Below, one piece after another: positions 56,987 to 64,000 of a stretch of 64,000 nucleotides of DNA. Under the pieces are notes generated by a model, which was given only the letters and a program-made list of their open reading frames with translations, did not search any database and was not told where the DNA came from. The stretch comes from Sipunculus nudus. Taxonomy: Eukaryota; Annelida; Sipuncula; Golfingiida; Sipunculidae. The position numbers and the translations under genes were made by a program. Position 1 is the first letter of the stretch; the number at the start of each line of letters is the position of its first letter. The stretch spans positions 73,967,642-74,031,641 of the forward strand of contig CM049306.1 of assembly GCA_026874595.1 (NCBI GenBank), given 5' to 3'.

Positions 56987-58607
56987 TTTCTGCAAACTTA
57001 ACCCACCAAGTGTTATGCAGTAATTGTTACTGTGTCCACTCCAATATACAAAAACTTTCCTTGAAAAAGTTATTCGAGGTGTAATCCAGAAGATGCCATG
57101 TTGTGTTAATGTAGCATTTTTAAAGAAATCATTTTTCTTTTAAATGATTTTAACATATATAATTGAACCCATCAGTATGCTTAAGTTTATAAAATATGAA
57201 GCAAATTATGGATAAATAAAGGCACAATATAAAATTGTGAAATCTGAATCAAGTTTTATATTTAGATATTTATCATTTTGCAAATTTATTTTTGTAGTAA
57301 AAAATAAATAAACATTTGTATGGATGATGTAGTGTTGTCTGACAAGATTGGGACTTAAGATGATGCAATTTAGAATTATGAATCAACTTTTATATTCGGA
57401 TATAAATGTCATATTGGAAATGTATAGAAATATAAACTTATAATAAAAAATTGATGTGATTAAAAAAATGAGGATCTAATACAAACATTTGTTAATTATT
57501 TTCCTGCCTCAGCAGAATTGGAGATCAGGCTTTGTTTGCCTTGTATGTGTTTGCAGAAGTTTTGTTAATCCCATCATCTCAACAATTTCTTGCACATCAG
57601 TATAAACTTGTCCTTTAAAACAAACAATGGCCTATATTACCTGTTCCTCTTACACTTTATCTCTATTTGATATTATTTTAGATTTTTACCTTCAAGGTCA
57701 CCTTGAGCTGAGCACAGTGACCCATGGCTCCCTTGTTTTAATTTATATTATAATGTATATATTTTAAATATATAACATGTGTATTCTCAAAATGGCCTAT
57801 GAAAAAAGTCTGCTTTTTCTCTGTTGGCATTTATTTATTTATTAAATGTATGGAAAATTGTGTCTCTGTTAATAATTTCAGCATTTTGTCCCAGCATTTA
57901 TGTCATCTGATATTTGTCTATGGACATTTTGTCTTCTGGAATTTTGTACAGGGACATTTTGTCCTGGGTTTGCTCTAGCTGAACATTTATTCTGCTATTA
58001 TGTGGCATTGTATATATTCCTGCATAGATGTGTTCATTTGTACAGCTTATTTTTAGGAATTATAATGAGCATGGCACTTAGACAATTTGTAGCTTAACAG
58101 TAATTTACAAGAATAAACAAATTTATAGCTGTTCTATCTGGATAAAAGTATCGAACTATTTTATCTGGATTAAATATTCTGTTAATGATCAAATTCAGTT
58201 AGTAATTTAGTCATCATTTACTTCAGACTTATCACATTTTGGCTATTAATAAATTTATTTCACCAAAGTAGAAAGTGTAATTTGTAACAAACATAATGGT
58301 ATTAAAAGTTATACTGTAAAGTTAAAGTAATTGTTCAAATAAAAAAATGTTATTCTAATATATTGTGGGAAACTATTACAAGTTTCAACCAATTAAGACT
58401 GACCAAAAACTGAAAACTGTTCACTCAGCAAGAGCTTTAAAACAAAATCATGGTAATTGTCAAGGATTTGAACCATTTGGAAGTTTTAACCTGGCAAAAT
58501 GATCAGGGAGGATTATCCCTCATTGTTAAGTGACCAAACAGCCAAGAAATCATTTTGATGGTTTATTCATTGTAACTGACCTGTCCATGGGGTTATTCTG
58601 ATTTTAG

Positions 58608-58628
58608 CTGGTTCAGCAAGAGTCGGTG
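58608..58628 (+). CDS. Candidate filamin hinge microexon (21 nt)
   Basis: Acceptor 'GGTTATTCTGATTTTAG', donor GTATGT, 21 nt, phase 0 to 0, which fits the phase-0 end of the repeat 15 exon. It would add LVQQESV. Only the splice-site strength and phase support it; the peptide has no family signature. Confidence 0.3.
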
Positions 58629-58957
58629 GTATGTATTTATGTGGAAAAGTGTTGTTTTATTGCTGTACTTGTTTCAAGCATGGAATTAAGAAGAAACATG
58701 TTAAACATATTTAATGTATACTCACATGGTTTTGATATGAAGCATGCTTTGTCTCTATTCATGTGTAGGAAGAGAAAAAAAAGCATGGGTTTTTACATTG
58801 TAGGAAGACAACCTTTGTTAGAAAAAGTTGTCCTGTTATGATTATGTTCAGGTTACTGCGTAGTATAGTTTGACGTCATGCACACATAGTGTTCCAGCAT
58901 TTGTGTTGGGTCATTTTCAACCTTAAAGCTAGAAGTGTAGTTGTTGCTGAAGGACCT

Positions 58958-59523
58958 ATCCATGAACTCTATATGACCTTAATCACGTATTCATTCAATG
59001 AATAATCATAAGCATTGGACTAACAAGCAACCAATCATCCTTAAACATTGTAAAGTGTCAGTCATCTAACAAAAACAAAATTTTGCATAATTTGACAGAG
59101 CTCTGTCAAACAGAACACGTGTAGTCTGTAAATACTACCAGCACCCATGTCAACAGGTTTTCCGGGATACTTTTTTGTACAAAGGAGATAGTATAAAAGA
59201 TTCTAGGCTATAGGTTGTGAGAGCCATTCTTCCAACTACTGAGTAAATAATAATGTCTACCTGGCACATAATTCGTGTGAGACAAATAATCCAAAATATT
59301 GCAAGACAGTTCATAATGACTGCGATATAGTAAACAATGGTCAGGCGATACCAGTTGACGACGTCAGTCAATACGATGTCGTGCGTCATCAACCTTTGTG
59401 ACGTCATTATTATGTTGTAAGCAGCTCTTGCTACCATGGGCATGGAAGACCTTCTGTGTAGGAGATTTTGGGGGCTCATTATAATAATAAGTTAAAAGGG
59501 CGGAGCATTCGGGCTGTGGTGGA
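58958..59523. repeat. Dispersed repeat, copy 2 of 2
   Basis: Matches 1812-2378 from 'TATCCATGAACTCTAT' to 'GGGCTGTGGTG'. The minus-strand frame here (59479-59150) keeps 'LLHRRSSMPMVARAAYNIIM', 'VLTDVVNWY' and 'CLAIFWIICL'. It contains GACGTCAGTCA near 59361 and TGACGTCAT near 59399. Family unknown. Confidence 0.7.
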
Positions 59524-61763
59524 TAGGTTAATTGTACTCTCCTGATTCACGTTTGACCATCACGGGTCACAGGTGCCCTGGATCAAGTGATCCCTTATAC
59601 AGATGAAAGCCTCTGTCCCTTTCTGTGACAAAAAAAATTGCTCCATGTCACAATGATATATGATCTTTTAAATTAAAAATTTAGTATGGTGTTTTGGTGT
59701 ACCTTCATATTTTAAATTATTTTTCCTTGGGTGTTACCATAACCCTGCACAACAGTTTACCAAAATCTTTTCAGAAATATTTGTTGAATGATGCTGACAG
59801 TCAAATCAAATTATATGGGAAAAAATGTACCTCATCACCTTGTTGAGTTGTAATGACAAACAGAACATTTGATATTTCAGTGAACTCAGACCAGTTGTGC
59901 CATAAAATTACTACTGTGGCTGTAAACTTTGTATAGTCTTCTTAAGTCTCTACAGTCAGACTTAAGTACTGGCTTGTGTTCCTTGTACACATGATGATGG
60001 CATTGCTATAGCTGTAGTAACTGCTGCTCTTTGGGCTGTACCAGCATCTGTTACAGCAAGAGCTTTGTATTTTATATACTAATCAAAATTCTGATGCAGC
60101 ATTACATAGCACACTGGCTCCACTGTGAGCAATATATTCCTAGGTTTTTGTAGGCCCCTATCATGTGCTCACCCCGTGTGTGCACTGCCTTCAAAGTAAC
60201 AGATCAAAGTAACAGTCCCTATAATACACTGCAATTCTGAATATTTGATGGGCAGAAATGTTTTTGGAAAATGATTTTTCATGTTAAGATCTGGTAGAAC
60301 CAAACATGACTGTATCACACAGATATGTCTCCTGATGGGTTAATTTTGGGAATCAGCCAAACACTTAATAAGTTATGTTATTATAACTGTGTGTGCTGTT
60401 ATGAGAAGACAAGATGTTTGCTTAACTCAGGATGGCAGGGTAAAAATGTAAAGCCATTTCTAAACATCAGTGGAGTAAGAGAACTGGGTATTTTGTCAAA
60501 GGTCACAGAGTCTGGTCATTAATTATCTTGACTATTTCCATGACTGAAAGTAATATAAGTATTATCACCAGGTGGCATGAAATGGACTGGCTGCCTCACT
60601 TTAGAAAAATCATAAGTTACTGTTAAACTTCCAAAAGCATTGCTAACACAGTACTGTAATTCTTATTTTCCCTCATTCAAGTAACATTAAATAAAAATAG
60701 AGGTATTCACTAGGCCTGTGATACCAGTCTATTACTCATCTCTAATGCACAAGTGCTGTTTTTCTTAAGCAATGATTTAGGTGTTTTTAAGTTTTTCAAA
60801 GGACCTTGCCAAACAAAAATACAGTCAGATAGTTTGAGTGATTTTTAGTATCTCATGCACCAAAGCAACCCATCATCCTAGAGCTGATTGGTTAACATTG
60901 ATTTTGTTAACATGAAGTTGCCACTCACTTTGTGTAGTTAACAGTGCCACCCTGAATACCTGGCTCCCAACAACTGCTCAGTAAAGGATACAGGGTGCAT
61001 AAATTGCAAAACATGAGTCTTCCAACATGAAATCTATAGTAGCAACATAATTAAAAATCAAGAGTCATACGACACACACCCATGTATTTAACAAGCTAGC
61101 CTGATTTAATTAGAAATGTTATATTGTTTTCATTTTAGTCCTCATTTTCCCCAGGGCAGCTTGTTTTCTATGCAGCTGTTGTATACACAGTTGTCTGTGG
61201 CATTCAGCGCAATTCTCAGTGACCGAGTATTGACAAAATCTCATGTTAGTATAAATCTGGCATGTATAAAAAACATGAGCAGAAATAGTTCAGACCATTA
61301 CAGAAGGTTTTGGCAAACACACAGGGACTGTCTGTGCAAGCAAAGTGCAACACAGGTGCAACGTGCTCTGTTTACTTGGTTTACTTATACCAACTCTGCT
61401 GACAAACCGGTATGGTCGACCATCTGTTTTAACTCACCTATGTTTTAACCCCCGCTGATGAATAAACCATAGTTTTATGCTGGCTTGCTGCAAGGATATG
61501 GTGAAAATTGCATTTCATGGAACAGATGGGAATAACTTGGATGAAAACTGGACAATAGTTTGACTCATTTTGTGTGTTCACGCCTGGATGCTTGTTACTG
61601 TATGGAGGCTAGCTCTCAGAGTGAGCGCTTGTTTGAAGTGGTTCTGATGCACAGTTCCGCTGTCTTGTAACCTTTGTGGATCGTTCTGTACGTACTTCCC
61701 TGCTGTTAGAATTGTGTTGTTTATGCATAATGAGGGATTACCCTTACTACAGTTTGCCACACG

Positions 61764-61880
61764 CACACCACCAAAATAGTGAACATAGAGGTGGCCATCA
61801 TGTGCACCACCACCACAATGAATATAGCAGTAGACATCAAGCACACCACCAATCCAGTGAACACAGGGGTACTAGTCATC
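61764..61880 (+). repeat. Three 39-bp repeats, open as His-rich 13-residue units
   Basis: Units read HHQNSEHRGGHHV, HHHHNEYSSRHQA and HHQSSEHRGTSHR in a single frame (open from 61676 to 62011). Two of the differences between units 1 and 3 are synonymous (CAT/CAC, AGA/AGG). A plausible acceptor ends at 61709 and a donor GTCAGT lies at 61922, but the implied phase 1 entry does not fit the phase-0 exit of the repeat 15 exon. It may be a hinge exon, another gene's exon, or a chance open minisatellite. Confidence 0.4.
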
Positions 61881-63855
61881 GCAGGAAAGTTTACCCTTTT
61901 GGATTTTACAGAACACTTGTGGTCAGTATGGCTAATTTTTGGTATGTTATAGGAAGCATGTTTTCAAATAGTATCAAGCTATTTATAAATGGTATATTTC
62001 TGAATATTTAATGATATATGTATATAAATTTTATATTAAGAAACCCTGTATAAAAAATCTTGTTATATGAGTATCAGTAGTATTTTATTTCATAAGATTC
62101 AGATGGTTAGGTGGCAGGTATTTATCATGATTAATGACTGATGAATGCTTTGTAATCATATGCTTGAGTGAGACCTTCTCAAGGATAGGAACTTTTATAA
62201 AAGCCTGGGCCATATATAGATGTTCTTTCAAAGAAATATGCAAGATATTTGCAGTGATGGTTAATGTCCTGAATGTTTTACTTGGCTCCCATAGGCTGGA
62301 TCAATGACCATCAATTGTTGTAGCCTCACCAGTAAGCAGTCATAAAAACTGCTACTAAAGCCATGGAAACAGAGTCATTTGGTCCATGGGCTTTTTCCTT
62401 GTGCAGCCCCTGTGAATCAGTTTTCTTATGAAGCCCAGACTCATATTATAAACCAATCCATTTTATGTCAAGGTTTTCAGTCCTAAGGCACCATTGAATG
62501 TCAGCAGTGCTGCTGTAATTTATGTTCTCCCAGGAAACCTGTAACAAATATTGTTTTTCTTCAGATTTTTTTTTTCAGAATTAAAATTGATATTATGTTT
62601 AATTGTAGTGCATTAAAACCTTATCTGATCTGATAATATAATACTATGAAACTAAATTTTTTTTAATAGGTTTAGAGAAAATTTTGTATTTGTATAAAAT
62701 GATCACTATTGTATATTTACAAACCAACAATAAAGTCAATATAAGGTGTGGATTGCCACATAATTGATGGGCTTTTGGTTTGTGTTGTAACAGGATAAAT
62801 CACGGTCCACTAAAGCAGGCTGTGTTGAATGGTATAATGCAGTTATAACCTGTGGTCCCCTTTGTCTCGCGGGGCAAAGCTGTTTACTTGTATCAGAGTA
62901 AAACAGCCCATGGACCAACCCTATTGATTTGTAGAGCAATGAAATATGTATTAGATGGCAGGGGAATATATTCTAGTATCTGGTCTATTGTGTTTCCCAT
63001 ATGTCACTAAGTCAGGGACCAGTTCCCAAGCTAGTCACAGGAGCTCTTGTACAGAACAGAAGCCACTTCTTAAGACATGTTGCCATGTCCTTCTCTCAGG
63101 TAGGAGCTATATGGAGAGGTAACTTGTTAAAACTGGATGCACATTCAGTCAAAAATCTTGCTATGTAACATGTGTTTGTATTTTTAAGTTGTTGTGTTTA
63201 TATTTTATATCCAAGCTTCTTATGTATATATTGGGTAGTGAAATATGAAGAATTTCCCTAATCAAGTAGCTTTACTGGTAATATCTAGTGAATGTACCCT
63301 GAACAAACACTAAGTTATTTGTAACTTTCAATCTGTATTACTGACCCTAAAATACTGCATGTTGAAAACTGTGTGGGTCTTATGTTTGCAACATGTTTGT
63401 ATACTGGTATTCAACCTAAAACTCTATGAACAGAAAATTTATTAATGGAATCTTCACTTCTTAGATATAAAAATGGGTTGTTAAAGCACTAAATTTAAAG
63501 GTTCCAAATACTTATATAACATTTATCTTAAATAACATGTTATTACTTAATATGTGTTGTTATAAGTAAATATATATCAAAAAGAGAGATATATGATTCT
63601 GTTATATACTTGTGTCTTTACTTCCACTCTTATTGTGTAGATAAAGTGGCCACACTGAGTTATACAATGTTGATTCTATCTATGTCACACTGTTTTGCTG
63701 CTCAGTACAGTGGCAGTGTTATATAATCTATAAAGCTGCCTGTCTTCATAACACCAAGTCATACCATAAATGTTTTGGGCCTTCATTCTGGAATCATGGT
63801 TACATTTGTAATACATAATGCATTAGGACTGATGTAAAAAAAAGAAAACAATATA

Positions 63856-63909
63856 TACAGTCAAACCGGTGTTATGAGACCACCCATGGGACTGGCAGGT
63901 TCCAATGTA
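63856..63909. mobile_element. Short remnant of TACAGTGAAACC-family element
   Basis: TACAGTCAAACC at the left, GGTTCCAATGTA at the right, with 'GAGACCACCCATGGGACTGG' between, as in the element at 40431. Probably an internally deleted copy. Confidence 0.4.
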
Positions 63910-64000
63910 CAACCAAACTTTACAGGCTTAACCAGAGGGCATTCATTAGAGCACTTACCTCCTCCAAGACCAAACAGCAATATTTGATCTGCCCCTTATC

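Larger units (their letters stand above)
55564..64000 (+). other. Downstream intron of filamin, runs off the window
   Basis: Starts with donor GTAAGT. No Ig-coding exon is visible in 8.4 kb, so this is probably one long intron before the hinge-1/repeat-16 exons. It contains the repeats listed separately, one candidate 21-nt microexon and a His-rich open segment. The rest is AT-rich without recognised content. Confidence 0.7.

Noticed and set aside
61116-61448. 110-codon plus-strand frame after an acceptor-like 'TTTTCATTTTAG'
   Set aside because: Translation has no Ig or hinge character; no suitable donor with a fitting phase.

Overview
This is a 64 kb piece of animal nuclear DNA. It is AT-rich, intron-rich and CpG-poor, with GT-AG introns and many interspersed repeats. 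The repeat style (CTGT/GTCC microsatellites next to 'TTTAGCTGAGCTGA'-type ends, tandem monomers carrying AAGGTCAAGGTCA, short TACAGTGAAACC inverted-repeat elements) is what one meets in molluscs and related marine lophotrochozoans, so a bivalve or gastropod is the best guess. That placement is an inference, not an alignment result.

The only protein-coding host gene I can support is a filamin (actin cross-linker) on the + strand, cut off at both ends. Twenty-seven exons between 18504 and 55563 join without a frame break into 4448 nt, about 1482 codons. Order of parts: end of CH1 and all of CH2 (18504-26407); Ig/filamin repeats 1 and 2 (26408-29425); a proline/lysine-rich linker carried by six tiny phase-1/phase-1 exons (30194-35572); then eleven more Ig repeats (38300-55563) stopping where vertebrate filamins have hinge 1. 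By similarity the 13 repeats match human filamin repeats 1-6, 8, 9 and 11-15; counterparts of 7 and 10 are missing. The first coding exon (start codon and N-terminal half of CH1) and the second half of the rod (hinge 1, repeat 16 onward, dimerisation repeat) are outside the window.

Layout: 1-18503 is upstream intron or flank with several repeats; 18504-29425 is the actin-binding domain and repeats 1-2, with a 6.6 kb intron; 29426-38299 is the linker microexon region, which also holds a 1.4 kb element with perfect 27-bp terminal inverted repeats; 38300-43428 is a compact run of repeat exons; 43429-55563 has longer introns, one holding a 2.5 kb mosaic of tandem repeats and the next a 5'-truncated LINE with an intact reverse-transcriptase frame and a 12-bp target-site duplication; 55564-64000 is intron with repeats and one or two doubtful exon candidates.

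The most interesting biology is the microexon cassette. It would give a cytoskeletal cross-linker a titin-PEVK-like spacer between Ig repeats 2 and 3, whose length could be changed by skipping any exon without shifting frame. A possible alternative last exon follows it at 35849. Repeats with arrays of nuclear-receptor-type half-sites (DR0 and DR2) and cAMP-response-like sites are the next most notable signals.
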